Positions 47,042 to 55,647 of a stretch of DNA of 64,000 nucleotides are shown one piece after another (within the stretch, counting starts at the first letter, position 1; each line of letters begins with the position of its first letter). Made by a program: the position numbers and the translations under genes. The DNA comes from Stigmatella aurantiaca (GTDB taxonomy: Bacteria; Myxococcota; Myxococcia; Myxococcales; Myxococcaceae), in assembly GCF_900109545.1 (NCBI RefSeq), contig NZ_FOAP01000002.1, forward strand, positions 248,001 through 312,000, read 5' to 3'. The notes under the pieces were generated by a model that saw nothing but the letters and a program-made list of their open reading frames with translations, ran no database searches and was not told where the DNA came from.

Positions 47042-48375
47042 CTGGTTGCTGGGACGGACGCTCCCCGGGGGCCGAAGCGCAGGAGCAGGTAGCCCACCAC
47101 CGCGGACAGCAGCGAGCCCAGCAGAATGCCCAGCTTGGCCTCCGTCAGCAGCTCTTCCTTCCCCACGAACGCCAGGTTCGCCACGAAGAGCGCCACCGTG
47201 AAGCCGATGCCGGCCACCACCGCCACGCCGTGGAGCTGCGACAGCGGCGCCCCTCCCGGCATCGGGGACAGCTTCCCCTTCACCGCCACCCAGGTGAACA
47301 GGAAGATGCCCAATTGCTTGCCCACGAACAGCCCCAGGATGATGCCCAGCGGCAGCGGCCTGCCCAGGTCCGCCAGCGACATGCCCGCCAGCGAGATGCC
47401 CGAGTTGGCCAGCGCGAACAGCGGGACGATGGCGTAGCCGATGTAGCCGTGCCACAGGTGGACGAAGCGGTTGAGCGGCGGCTCGATGTCCTCCAACTGC
47501 TCCTCGATGGCCAGGAGCTGGGCGCTGCGGACCGCCTCGTCCTCGGGCTCGTCCACGCACTTGGCCACGTAGGCGGCCAGTTGCCGGAGCACCTCCCGGC
47601 CCGGGCGGGTGGGGCGCGCCGGGATGAACAGGCCCAGCACCACGCCCGACAGGGTGGCGTGCACCCCGCCGTGGTGCATCGTGTACCAGAGCGCCGCGCC
47701 CAGCACCGCGTAGACCAGGCCATTGCGCACGTAGAAGCGGTTGCTCACACCCAGCAGCAGGGCCACCCCGCCCGCGGCCAGCAGCCACTCGGCATGAATG
47801 CCCGTCCCATAGAAGAAGGCGATGACGAGGATGCCGCCGATGTCATCGAAGATGGCCAGCGCCGTGAGGAACACCACCAGCGGGTGGGACACCCGGCCCT
47901 TGAGCAGCGTCAGGCACCCGATGGAGAACGCGATGTCCGTGGCCATGGGAATCGCCCAGCCCCCGGCCGCCGGTGTCCCCGCGTTGAAGGCCAGGTACAG
48001 GGCGGCGGGCACCACCATGCCGCCCAGCGCCGCCACCAGGGGCAGCAGCGCCCGGGCCGGGGTGCGCAGCTCGCCCGCCGCCATCTCGCGCTTGATCTCC
48101 ATCCCCACCAGGAAGAAGAAGAGCGTCATCAACCCGTCGTTGACGAACTCCTGAAAGGTGAAGGCCCCCCGAAACCCGGCTATCTCCAGGGCCAGGGGCG
48201 CCTCGAACAGGGCCGTGTAGAGCGGGGCCCACGGGGAGTTGGCCCACACCATGGCCACCCCGGCGCACAGGGCCAGCAGAATCCCGCTGCTGGCCTCCAG
48301 CCGGAAGAAGGCCTGGAGCGGGGCCAGCGCGGCCTTGAAGAGGGCGGGAAGGGGGGGTGGGGGACGGGGATCCAT
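47038..48375 (-). CDS. nhaA: Na+/H+ antiporter NhaA
   Basis: 445-aa inner-membrane sodium/proton antiporter. NhaA hallmarks are present: FFFLVGMEIKREMAAGEL, IPMATDIAFSIGCLTLLKGR and the ion-binding Asp pair in LAIFDDIGGILVIAFFY, plus GIGFTVALFVANLAF near the end. About twelve helices are expected. A long hydrophilic loop near residues 275-330 (EDEAVRSAQLLAIEEQLEDI) is larger than in E. coli NhaA (388 aa). ATG 48375 is chosen because upstream in-frame residues show no similarity. Role: export of Na+ in exchange for H+. Confidence 0.95.
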   Translation of the reverse strand: MDPRPPPPLPALFKAALAPLQAFFRLEASSGILLALCAGVAMVWANSPWAPLYTALFEAPLALEIAGFRGAFTFQEFVNDGLMTLFFFLVGMEIKREMAAGELRTPARALLPLVAALGGMVVPAALYLAFNAGTPAAGGWAIPMATDIAFSIGCLTLLKGRVSHPLVVFLTALAIFDDIGGILVIAFFYGTGIHAEWLLAAGGVALLLGVSNRFYVRNGLVYAVLGAALWYTMHHGGVHATLSGVVLGLFIPARPTRPGREVLRQLAAYVAKCVDEPEDEAVRSAQLLAIEEQLEDIEPPLNRFVHLWHGYIGYAIVPLFALANSGISLAGMSLADLGRPLPLGIILGLFVGKQLGIFLFTWVAVKGKLSPMPGGAPLSQLHGVAVVAGIGFTVALFVANLAFVGKEELLTEAKLGILLGSLLSAVVGYLLLRFGPRGASVPATS

Positions 48376-48536
48376 GGTGGGCGGCAGGTTGCCCTCCCGG
48401 GGGCCGGACGTGAATTGGTTTCGGCTCCAAGCAAGGCGGATTTCTCCAGGGACTGTTAGAGGAAGAATCCGGGTGACGTGGGGGGTAGGACGCCGGAACG
48501 TTGATCCGGCTGGGTGGGCGTGAGACAAGGGAGACA

Positions 48537-51281
48537 ATGGGCGTGACGCAGGCGAAGACCGTCAAAGATGTGGATTCAGAGGCCGTGGCCACGGCCAACC
48601 CAGCGGGTATGGAGGGAGGGAACGAGCCGGCCGGGGCCCGGGAGCTTGCCTCCCTGACCCCGATGATGCGGCAGTACCTGGAGACCAAGGCGCTCAATCC
48701 GGACGCCTTGCTCTTCTTCCGCCTGGGGGACTTCTACGAGCTGTTCTTCGAGGACGCCGTGAAGGCCTCGGAGCTCTTGCAAATCACCCTCACCGCGCGC
48801 TCCAAGAGCGGGGACCGCATCCCCATGTGTGGGGTGCCCTACCACTCGGCGCGGCGCTACATCGGCCGGCTCATCGAGCAGGGGCTCAAGGTGGCCATCT
48901 GCGATCAGATGGAGGCACCGGGCAACGGGCCCGGCATCGTCCGGCGCGAGGTGACGCGCATCATCACCCCCGGCATGGTGCTGGATGACGAGGTGCTGGA
49001 GCCCCGGTCCAGCAACTTCCTGGCCGCCGTGCACTGGGGCGAGCGGGGCTTCGGGGCCGCGCTGCTCGAGGCCTCCACCGGCGAGTTCTTCACCGTGGAG
49101 GCCCCCAGCGCGCAGGAGCTGGTGGAGGCCCTGTCCCGCGTGGAGCCCCGGGAGCTGCTGGTGCCCGAGGGGCTCACCGGCGCGACCGAGGTGGGCTTCC
49201 TCACCGCGCGGCTGGCCCGCGTGCCCGCCATCGCCGGGATGGACAAGGCCGCCTTCGAGCCTGCCCGGGCCACGGCCTACCTGCGCGCGCACTTCGCGGT
49301 GGCCTCGCTGGAGGCCTTTGGTCTGGTCGATGCGCCGCTGGCCACGGGCGCCGCAGGCGCGGCCCTGCGCTACCTCAAGGACACCCAGAAGACCTCCGCG
49401 GCGCACGTGGACCGGCTCAGCCGCATGGAGCGCGCTGGGCACATGCTCATGGACGAGTCCTCCCGGGCCAACCTGGAGGTGCTCAAGACGCTGCGCGATG
49501 GGGCCCGGAAGGGGAGCCTCCTGGGCGTGCTCGACCGGACCGCCACCTGCATGGGCGCCCGGAAGCTGGCCCGCTGGCTGGCCGCCCCCTTGTGTGCCCT
49601 GCCGGAGATTCACGCCCGGCTGGATGCCGTGGAGGAGCTGTCCCAGCGCAGCGTGTGGCGCGAGGAGCTGACCACGCTCCTCAAGGAGGTGGCCGACCTG
49701 GAGCGGCTGTGCGGCCGGCTCTCGCTGGGCGCGGGCAACGCGCGGGACTTGCGCGCCCTGGGGGTGTCGCTGGCGCTGCTCCCCAAGCTCTCCAGCGCGC
49801 TGTCCCGGTGCACGGCCCCGCTGCTCCAGTCCCTCGCCGGGCCGCTGGGGGCCCTGCCCGAGCTGGCGGAGCTGCTCCTGCGGGCTGTCGTGGACGAGCC
49901 GCCCCTCGTCATCAAGGAGGGCGGCCTCATCCGCCAGGGCTTCCACGCGGAGCTGGATGAGATCGTCGCCCTGTCCACCTCGGGCAAGGACAAGCTGCTG
50001 GAGATCGAAGCCCGCGAGCGCAAGCGCACGGGCATCGCCTCGCTGAAGGTTCGCTACAACAAGGTCTTCGGCTACTACCTGGAGGTGACGCGCAGCAACC
50101 TGGAGCTCGTCCCCAAGGACTACATCCGCAAGCAGACCACCGTGGGCGCCGAGCGCTTCATCACCCCCGAGCTCAAGGAGTTCGAGGAGAAGGTGCTCAC
50201 AGCGGAGGAGCGGCGGTGCGCGCTGGAGCTGCGCCTGTTCGAGGAGCTGCGGGCCCAGGTGGTGGCCGCGGCCCCCCGCATCCGCTCGGCGGCGGAGGCG
50301 GTGGCCACGTGTGATGCGCTGCTGTCCTTCGCGCGGTGCTCGGCGGAGTATGGCTACACGCGGCCGGTGGTGGATGACTCGGAGCTGTTCTCGCTCACCG
50401 GCGGGCGCCACCCGGTGGTGGAGCGGGTGCTGGCCGCGGGCGATGCGTTCGTCCCCAACGACGTCCGGTTGGACCCCAGCGACGCGCAGCTGCTCGTCAT
50501 CACCGGCCCCAACATGGCCGGCAAGAGCACGGTGATGCGGCAGGTGGCGCTCACGGTGCTGATGGCCCAGGCGGGCTGCTTCGTCCCGGCGCGGGCGGCG
50601 CACATCGGCCTGTGCGACCGGATCTTCACGCGCGTGGGCGCGGCCGACAACCTGGCGCGCGGCCAGTCCACCTTCATGGTGGAGATGACGGAGACGAGCC
50701 ACATCCTCCACCACGCCACGCGCCGCAGCCTCGTCATCCTGGATGAGATTGGCCGGGGCACCTCCACCTTCGATGGGCTCTCCATCGCCTGGGCGGTGGC
50801 CGAGCACCTGCACGACAAGATCGGCGCCCGGACGCTGTTCGCCACGCACTACCACGAGCTGGTGGACCTGGCGCGCGAGAAGCCCCGGGTGAAGAACCTG
50901 TGCGTCGCCGTGAAGGAGCAGGGCGGCAAGGTGCTCTTCCTGCGCAAGCTGGTGCCCGGTGGGGCCAACCGCTCCTACGGCATCGAGGTGGCACGGCTCG
51001 CGGGGCTTCCCCAGGAGGTGGTGGGCCGCGCGCGGGACATCCTCCAGAACCTGGAGTCCGGCGAGCTGGACGACGCGGGGCGGCCCCGGGTGGCGGTGCG
51101 CCGGAGCGCGAAGACCCCGGCGGGCCAGCTGGGGCTCTTCGCGGGCCCCGCGCCGGTGGCCCCGGCGGTTCCCGCCGCCCACCTGAAGGTGCTGGAGACG
51201 CTGCGCGACACCGCCCTGGACATCACCACGCCCCTGGAGGCGCTCAATCTCCTGGCCCGGCTTCAGAAGGAGCTAAAGTAG
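48537..51281 (+). CDS. mutS: DNA mismatch repair protein MutS
   Basis: 914-aa MutS that recognises mispaired bases. The mismatch-reading FxE motif is Phe66-Tyr-Glu68 (FRLGDFYELFFEDA). Connector, lever and clamp domains follow, and the C-terminal ATPase has Walker A GPNMAGKST at 657-665, STFMVEMTETSHIL, LVILDEIGRGTSTFDG and the family's ATHYHEL. It has a roughly 40-residue N-terminal extension and a C-terminal region that should mediate tetramer formation. ATG 48537 is preceded by AAGGGAG. It is divergent from nhaA with about 160 bp between. A normal, intact copy: no hypermutator signature. Confidence 0.96.
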   Translation: MGVTQAKTVKDVDSEAVATANPAGMEGGNEPAGARELASLTPMMRQYLETKALNPDALLFFRLGDFYELFFEDAVKASELLQITLTARSKSGDRIPMCGVPYHSARRYIGRLIEQGLKVAICDQMEAPGNGPGIVRREVTRIITPGMVLDDEVLEPRSSNFLAAVHWGERGFGAALLEASTGEFFTVEAPSAQELVEALSRVEPRELLVPEGLTGATEVGFLTARLARVPAIAGMDKAAFEPARATAYLRAHFAVASLEAFGLVDAPLATGAAGAALRYLKDTQKTSAAHVDRLSRMERAGHMLMDESSRANLEVLKTLRDGARKGSLLGVLDRTATCMGARKLARWLAAPLCALPEIHARLDAVEELSQRSVWREELTTLLKEVADLERLCGRLSLGAGNARDLRALGVSLALLPKLSSALSRCTAPLLQSLAGPLGALPELAELLLRAVVDEPPLVIKEGGLIRQGFHAELDEIVALSTSGKDKLLEIEARERKRTGIASLKVRYNKVFGYYLEVTRSNLELVPKDYIRKQTTVGAERFITPELKEFEEKVLTAEERRCALELRLFEELRAQVVAAAPRIRSAAEAVATCDALLSFARCSAEYGYTRPVVDDSELFSLTGGRHPVVERVLAAGDAFVPNDVRLDPSDAQLLVITGPNMAGKSTVMRQVALTVLMAQAGCFVPARAAHIGLCDRIFTRVGAADNLARGQSTFMVEMTETSHILHHATRRSLVILDEIGRGTSTFDGLSIAWAVAEHLHDKIGARTLFATHYHELVDLAREKPRVKNLCVAVKEQGGKVLFLRKLVPGGANRSYGIEVARLAGLPQEVVGRARDILQNLESGELDDAGRPRVAVRRSAKTPAGQLGLFAGPAPVAPAVPAAHLKVLETLRDTALDITTPLEALNLLARLQKELK

Positions 51282-51303
51282 GGCCGCAAGGAGCCCTCCC
51301 ACC

Positions 51304-52068
51304 GTGCAGTTCGCCATTCCCCACGCGCCCCGTCCCGTCCGGTTCTCCCAGGTTCCGGGGGCCCTGGGGCGGCTGCTGCGAACCGTGGCCCTGGGGGTGG
51401 GGCTCATGGCGGTGCTCGGCGGGGGGGCCTCCCTCGTGGGACGCTTCTTCCTCCAGGAGCGCGCCTTCCTCGGCCGGGCCCAGCCGGTGCGCGGCCTGAT
51501 CGCGGGCGTGCGGTTGCCGCCCAAGGCCGAGCGGGAGAATGCCGAGGCCACCCTGGAGGTGCTCTACAGCCACCAGGGCAAGCAGTACTCGGCGGGGGAG
51601 GTGCGCACCACCGCCGCGTATGCCGAGGGGCTGGGGCATGGGGCGGAGGTGACGCTGCTCGTGGATCCCGCGCAGCCGGACCGCCCCCGGGAGGCGGGGT
51701 TCGCCCGGTCCCGGGCCGGGGCGGTGAACCTGCTGCCCTGGGCCCTGGGGGCGGGCGCGCTGGGCGCCCTGGCCCTGTTCGTCCGGGAGCTGCGCCGCAC
51801 CCTGCGCGCGGAGGTGGAGCCCCTGCGGCTGGGCGCCCTGGTGTGGCTCACCCCGGAGGGGCCGCTTCCGGAGACCCGGAAGGAAGTCGTCTTCCCGGCC
51901 ACGTACTGGCGGCAGGACGTGAAACACACCGTCCAGGCCCGGGCCCGCCCGGGCCGTGCGCCCGTGCGCAACGGCGAGAAGGTGCTGGCCGCGGTGGTGC
52001 CCCGGCAGCCCCGCTGGGTTCGCGTGATTGACGAGGATCTGGCCCGGACGCTGGGGTGGATTCGCTGA
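51304..52068 (+). CDS. DUF3592-like membrane protein
   Basis: 254-aa protein with two hydrophobic helices (residues ~27-50 and ~142-163) flanking a short beta-rich domain (ENAEATLEVLYSHQGKQYSA, VTLLVDPAQPDRPREAG) of the DUF3592 type. The C-terminal half is soluble and basic. No function is known. Start GTG 51304 with AAGGAG about 12 nt upstream. It follows mutS by 22 bp and may be read through, but nothing links it to repair. Confidence 0.75.
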   Translation: MQFAIPHAPRPVRFSQVPGALGRLLRTVALGVGLMAVLGGGASLVGRFFLQERAFLGRAQPVRGLIAGVRLPPKAERENAEATLEVLYSHQGKQYSAGEVRTTAAYAEGLGHGAEVTLLVDPAQPDRPREAGFARSRAGAVNLLPWALGAGALGALALFVRELRRTLRAEVEPLRLGALVWLTPEGPLPETRKEVVFPATYWRQDVKHTVQARARPGRAPVRNGEKVLAAVVPRQPRWVRVIDEDLARTLGWIR

Positions 52069-52163
52069 TCCGGCAGCCGGGGCAGGGGGGCCGAAAAGTT
52101 GCGGGTGAGGTGGGCCCATGACACACGTCTGTAGCGGTTATTGCCTGTGTCTTCGGAGGCCTT

Positions 52164-53750
52164 ATGCGCACCCGGCTCGTTCTCTGCCTCCTGCTGCTGT
52201 CGAGCGTCGCCGCCGCGGCCAAGCGGGACGCGGCCGAAGAGGCCTATCAAGAGGCACGCACGGCCTATTACGCCCTGAAGGGGGATGCCGCCCGGCGCAA
52301 GCTGCGCCACCACTGGCTCAGCGTGGCCCGCCGCTTCGAGGCCGTGGCCAGCGAGCACCCGAAGAGCACGCGCGCGCCGGACGCCCTCTTCACCGCGGGC
52401 GAGCTGATGAACGAGCTCAGCCGCATCTCCTTCCTCGCCGAGGATCAGCACGCGGCCGTCACCGACTACTCCAAGCTGCTGGAGGCCCACCCCCGGCACC
52501 GGCTCGCCGATGACGCGGCATTCCTGCTGGCGCGCATCTACCTGGATCGCCAGGACCAGCCCGAGGCCGCCCGCCGCGTGCTGACCGAGAGCCTCGCCAT
52601 CACCTCCAAGGGCGACCGGAGCCGTGAAATCAAGGAGCTGCTCGCCTCGCTGCCCGCGGCCAAGGCGCCGCCCGCGCGCAAGCCCTCCGCCCCCGCCGTG
52701 GCCGAGGCGCCTCCTGCCCGGCACGAGCCCGCCGCGCCCTCCCTGGCGGAGGCCCTCTCCAAGGCGGGCCGCGAGGCCACGCACGCCAAGCCCTCGCCGG
52801 AGCCCGTGCCCGTGGTCGTCCCGGTGAAGCTGTCCGAGGCCCCGGCCACCGCCGCCGTCGCGCCGCCGCCCACGCCTGCCGCGGAGCTGCCCCCCGTGCT
52901 CGTTCTTCCTTCGCCCGCAATCGCCGTGGCGCAGCCGAAGGCCGAGGCCCTGCCCGCGCCCGTCACCGCGCCGGTGGATCAGCACGTGGCCGAGAGCCGC
53001 ATCAAGACGGCGGCGAAGATGTCGCGCCAGGCGCAGTTGACGCTCGTGGAGCAGCTGGGCCTCAAGGTGCGCCGGGTCGTCATCGACGCGGGGCACGGTG
53101 GCCATGACACGGGCGCCATCGGCCGGGGGAACACGCGCGAGAAGGACATCACGCTCGCCATCTCCCAGAAGCTCGCCGCCGAGCTGCGCGGGCGCGGCCT
53201 GGAGGTGATCCTCACGCGCGAGGACGACCGCTACCTCAAGCTGGAGGACCGGGCGGCCTTCGCCAACGAGGCGCGGGGCGACCTGTTCATCTCCATCCAC
53301 TGCAACTCCGCCACCAACCGCAAGCTGCGCGGCGTGGAGACCTACACGCTGAACCTCTCCTCGGACCGCTACTCCATCCGGCTGGCCGCCCGGGAGAACG
53401 CCTCCACCGAGAAGGGCATCAGCGACCTGCAGTTCATCCTCGCGGACCTGGCCACCAAGGCCAACACGGGCGAGTCCACGCGCCTGGCCACCCAGGTGCA
53501 GAAGAACCTCGTGAGCCACCTGTCCAAGGACTTCCCGGGCACGAGGGATCTCGGCACCAAGGAGGCCCTCTTCTACGTGCTCCTGGGCGCGAAGATGCCG
53601 GCCATCCTCGTCGAGACGGCCTTCCTGTCCCACCCCGACGACGAGAAGCGCCTGGGCACCGCCGAGTACCAGGACACCCTGGCCAAGTCGATCGCCCAGG
53701 GCGTGGAGGACTTCCTCAACGACCGGAACCGGCTGGCGAAGATCAACTGA
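52164..53750 (+). CDS. N-acetylmuramoyl-L-alanine amidase, AmiC/AmiB-like, with TPR-like N-domain
   Basis: 528-aa exported peptidoglycan hydrolase. Signal peptide to about residue 20 (LLLSSVAAAA), a helical TPR-like region (~22-150), a long Pro/Ala-rich linker (~165-275), and an Amidase_3 catalytic domain (~300-525). The zinc ligands are in VVIDAGHGGHDTGAIG (His), the Glu in NTREKDITL, FISIHCNSA (His) and the catalytic Glu in ILVETAFLSHPDDE. It cleaves the amide between muramic acid and L-Ala, acting in cell separation or remodelling. The N-domain replaces the AMIN domain of E. coli AmiC, so septal targeting is probably different. Overlaps the convergent VTT gene by 8 bp. Confidence 0.94.
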   Translation: MRTRLVLCLLLLSSVAAAAKRDAAEEAYQEARTAYYALKGDAARRKLRHHWLSVARRFEAVASEHPKSTRAPDALFTAGELMNELSRISFLAEDQHAAVTDYSKLLEAHPRHRLADDAAFLLARIYLDRQDQPEAARRVLTESLAITSKGDRSREIKELLASLPAAKAPPARKPSAPAVAEAPPARHEPAAPSLAEALSKAGREATHAKPSPEPVPVVVPVKLSEAPATAAVAPPPTPAAELPPVLVLPSPAIAVAQPKAEALPAPVTAPVDQHVAESRIKTAAKMSRQAQLTLVEQLGLKVRRVVIDAGHGGHDTGAIGRGNTREKDITLAISQKLAAELRGRGLEVILTREDDRYLKLEDRAAFANEARGDLFISIHCNSATNRKLRGVETYTLNLSSDRYSIRLAARENASTEKGISDLQFILADLATKANTGESTRLATQVQKNLVSHLSKDFPGTRDLGTKEALFYVLLGAKMPAILVETAFLSHPDDEKRLGTAEYQDTLAKSIAQGVEDFLNDRNRLAKIN

Positions 53751-54567
53751 CGGGCAGGGGAGGCCCCTCGACGCGCCCAGGAGGCTCTGGCGCGGGCGCC
53801 ACGGGCTCCGGGAGCTCTGGAGGCGCCTCGGAGATCTCCCGGTAGATGCGGCGGCCCAGCAGCCCCCCCAGGACAAGCGAGCCCACGAGCCCCGCCGCGG
53901 ACACCACCGTCATCCACGTGCGGCCCTGGGCCAGTCCACTGCCGAACTGAACCATGAGGAAAGTGCCCGGCAGGGTGCCCAGCAACATCCCTGCCACCGA
54001 GGGCCAGAAGCGCGCCCCCGAGGCCGCCGCGGCGATCAGCATCGGATCCGTGGGCAGCAGGGGGTTGAGGGTGGTGAGAAACGCGAATTGGAAATCGTGC
54101 TTTCGTGCCACCCGGACGAGGGCCCCATAGCGGGGGCCCGCCAGGCGGCGCAGCGGGCGCTGGCCCAGCTTCCGGGCCGGAAAGAAGAGCACCGCCGCCC
54201 CCAGGAAGCTGCCAAGCAGAGCGTACGCTGTGCCTGCCAGGGTACCGAAGAGCATGCCCCCCACGGCGGCGAACACGTGCCCGGGCAGCAGGAGGAGGGG
54301 CCGCAGCCCCAGTGCCAGCACGTACACCCAGGGGGCCGCCTTGCCCAGCGGGGCGATCCACCGCCGCAACTCCTGCTGATCCAGCGCATCTGGACCTAGC
54401 AGGCGAAGCGTGGCCAACCCGCCCAGGGAGAGCACCAGCGGGGCCAGCACCCGAAGCCACCCTTTGAACCTCTGCGACGTGAACATGCTCGGCCATTCCC
54501 CCTTGGGCGGCTGAAAGTGGGAGCGAAGGGAGGGAATCGGCAACGTGGGTTGGTGTGTTTTGGACAT
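53743..54567 (-). CDS. TVP38/TMEM64 (VTT-domain, DedA-like) membrane protein
   Basis: 274-aa inner-membrane protein with five or six helices. The VTT core is visible: LRPLLLLPGHVFAAVGGMLF, GTAYALLGSFLGAAVLFFPA, FLTTLNPLLPTDPMLIAAAA and the re-entrant GMLLGTLPGTFLM. DedA/TVP38 proteins are linked to lipid carrier flipping or envelope homeostasis; the substrate here is unknown. The C-terminus is a short Pro-rich tail. ATG 54567 is preceded by AGGA at about 8 nt; ATG 54486 is an alternative that removes a hydrophilic lead. Confidence 0.86.
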   Translation of the reverse strand: MSKTHQPTLPIPSLRSHFQPPKGEWPSMFTSQRFKGWLRVLAPLVLSLGGLATLRLLGPDALDQQELRRWIAPLGKAAPWVYVLALGLRPLLLLPGHVFAAVGGMLFGTLAGTAYALLGSFLGAAVLFFPARKLGQRPLRRLAGPRYGALVRVARKHDFQFAFLTTLNPLLPTDPMLIAAAASGARFWPSVAGMLLGTLPGTFLMVQFGSGLAQGRTWMTVVSAAGLVGSLVLGGLLGRRIYREISEAPPELPEPVAPAPEPPGRVEGPPLPVS

Positions 54568-54777
54568 GAAAGCATCCTGCCGGGCAGGCATTAGCCCGGC
54601 CCGGATGCCCAGCGGGCCTCTATAACGCCGCGTAATTATTGAAGTTGTAGGGCGGTATGTCGGGTTCGAACGGCTGGCGGTGTACGGAGCTTGCTTGCAT
54701 TGGGACGCTTCCATCCCAAGCTTTGAGGCACGGGGCACTAAGGCGGCGTCGGGGCAGCATTCGAGAGGAGACGGAAA

Positions 54778-55242
54778 ATGTCAGACAAGGACAACAAGGG
54801 CAGCATGACGGTGGCCGAGGCGGGACGGAAGGGTGGAGAGACCGTCCGCAATGAGCGCGGCCGCGAGTTCTACGAGACCATCGGCCGCAAGGGCGGTGCG
54901 ACCGTGAAGGCCGAGCGGGGCCGCTCCTTCTACGAGGAGATTGGCCGCAAGGGCGGCGAGACCGTGAAGGCTGAGCGCGGCGCGAAGTTCTACGAGGAGA
55001 TCGGCAAGAAGGGCGGCGATCGCGTGAAGGCCACGCGGGGGCCCAACTTCTACGAGGAGATTGGCCGCAAGGGTGGGCAGAAGGTGAAGAAGCTCATCGA
55101 AGAGGGCAAGCGCGCGGCCCGGGCGGCGATGGCCACGGCCGAGACTGCCGCGGGGCCGGAGACCGCGAGCAGCGCCCCTGCGGCCCCTGCGGCCCCGGTG
55201 GCCCCGGTGCCCACCGAGGGCCAGGAGCCCCAGCGCGAGTAG
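54778..55242 (+). CDS. KGG-repeat stress protein (con-10/GsiB-like)
   Basis: 154-aa hydrophilic protein made of four near-identical 20-residue repeats plus a partial fifth, each of the form G(R/K)KGGxxVKxxRGxxFYEEI, followed by an Ala/Pro-rich tail. This is the KGG stress-protein motif of GsiB and conidiation protein 10; such LEA-like proteins accumulate under desiccation, starvation or general stress. No catalytic residues and no signal peptide. GGAGA lies about 6 nt before the ATG. It stands alone after a 210-bp gap, which would fit a separately regulated stress gene. Confidence 0.88.
   Translation: MSDKDNKGSMTVAEAGRKGGETVRNERGREFYETIGRKGGATVKAERGRSFYEEIGRKGGETVKAERGAKFYEEIGKKGGDRVKATRGPNFYEEIGRKGGQKVKKLIEEGKRAARAAMATAETAAGPETASSAPAAPAAPVAPVPTEGQEPQRE
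54823..55092 (+). repeat. In-frame 60-bp tandem repeats in the KGG gene
   Basis: Four consecutive 60-bp units and a partial fifth encode the KGG repeats, each starting at GGCCGCAAGGGCGG or a close variant. DNA conservation is high, with most changes at third positions, so repeat number could vary between strains by slippage or recombination. Confidence 0.85.
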
Positions 55243-55278
55243 CGTGACGGGGAGGCGCGGACCCGCTAAGACGGGGCC

Positions 55279-55614
55279 GTGTTTCTCCTCATCACGATGC
55301 TCGAACAGGTGGAGCAGCTTGAGCGGGCCATCCGCCGGCTCCGGGATTTTGGCATCCCGGAGCCGTGGGTGGTGCGAGCCCGGAGCGCCGCGGCCGCGCT
55401 GTCGGCCGAGGTGCCCGTGTTCGCGGGGCTGCGCAGCCTGGCGCTCGGCGCGGATGAAGACCGGCTCGTGCTCTTGAGCCTGTTGCCTCAATCCGCCGAG
55501 GAGATTGAACGGTTGGTGAACCGGGTCCAGCTGGAGATGGACGCGGATGAGCCTCCCATGGGCCGGTTGATCGCCCTTCCGGTGATTTCCGCGCCCCCTT
55601 TCCGGCGGGAGTGA
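55279..55614 (+). CDS. Small protein upstream of antiporter genes, possibly PII-like
   Basis: 111-aa soluble protein of alternating alpha/beta pattern (FLLITMLEQVEQLERAIRRL, DRLVLLSLLPQSAEEIERLV) that could adopt a ferredoxin/PII-like fold; I do not recognise a family with certainty. It starts at GTG 55279 (ATG 55297 is the next candidate). It lies 33 bp before two cation/proton antiporter genes on the same strand, so it may be a regulatory partner of those transporters (inference from position). Confidence 0.6.
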   Translation: MFLLITMLEQVEQLERAIRRLRDFGIPEPWVVRARSAAAALSAEVPVFAGLRSLALGADEDRLVLLSLLPQSAEEIERLVNRVQLEMDADEPPMGRLIALPVISAPPFRRE

Positions 55615-55647
55615 CGAACCCCCCCTGGGCGGTGTAAGCACGGCACC

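Noticed and set aside
48576-51182. An 868-aa minus-strand open frame
   Set aside because: Exactly antisense to mutS; no independent evidence.
54655-54680. Sequence resembling a tRNA T-loop (GGTTCGAA)
   Set aside because: No acceptor or anticodon stem could be paired around it.
54823-55092. Regular repeats that could suggest a CRISPR array
   Set aside because: Repeats are contiguous 60-bp in-frame coding units without spacers, and encode KGG repeats.
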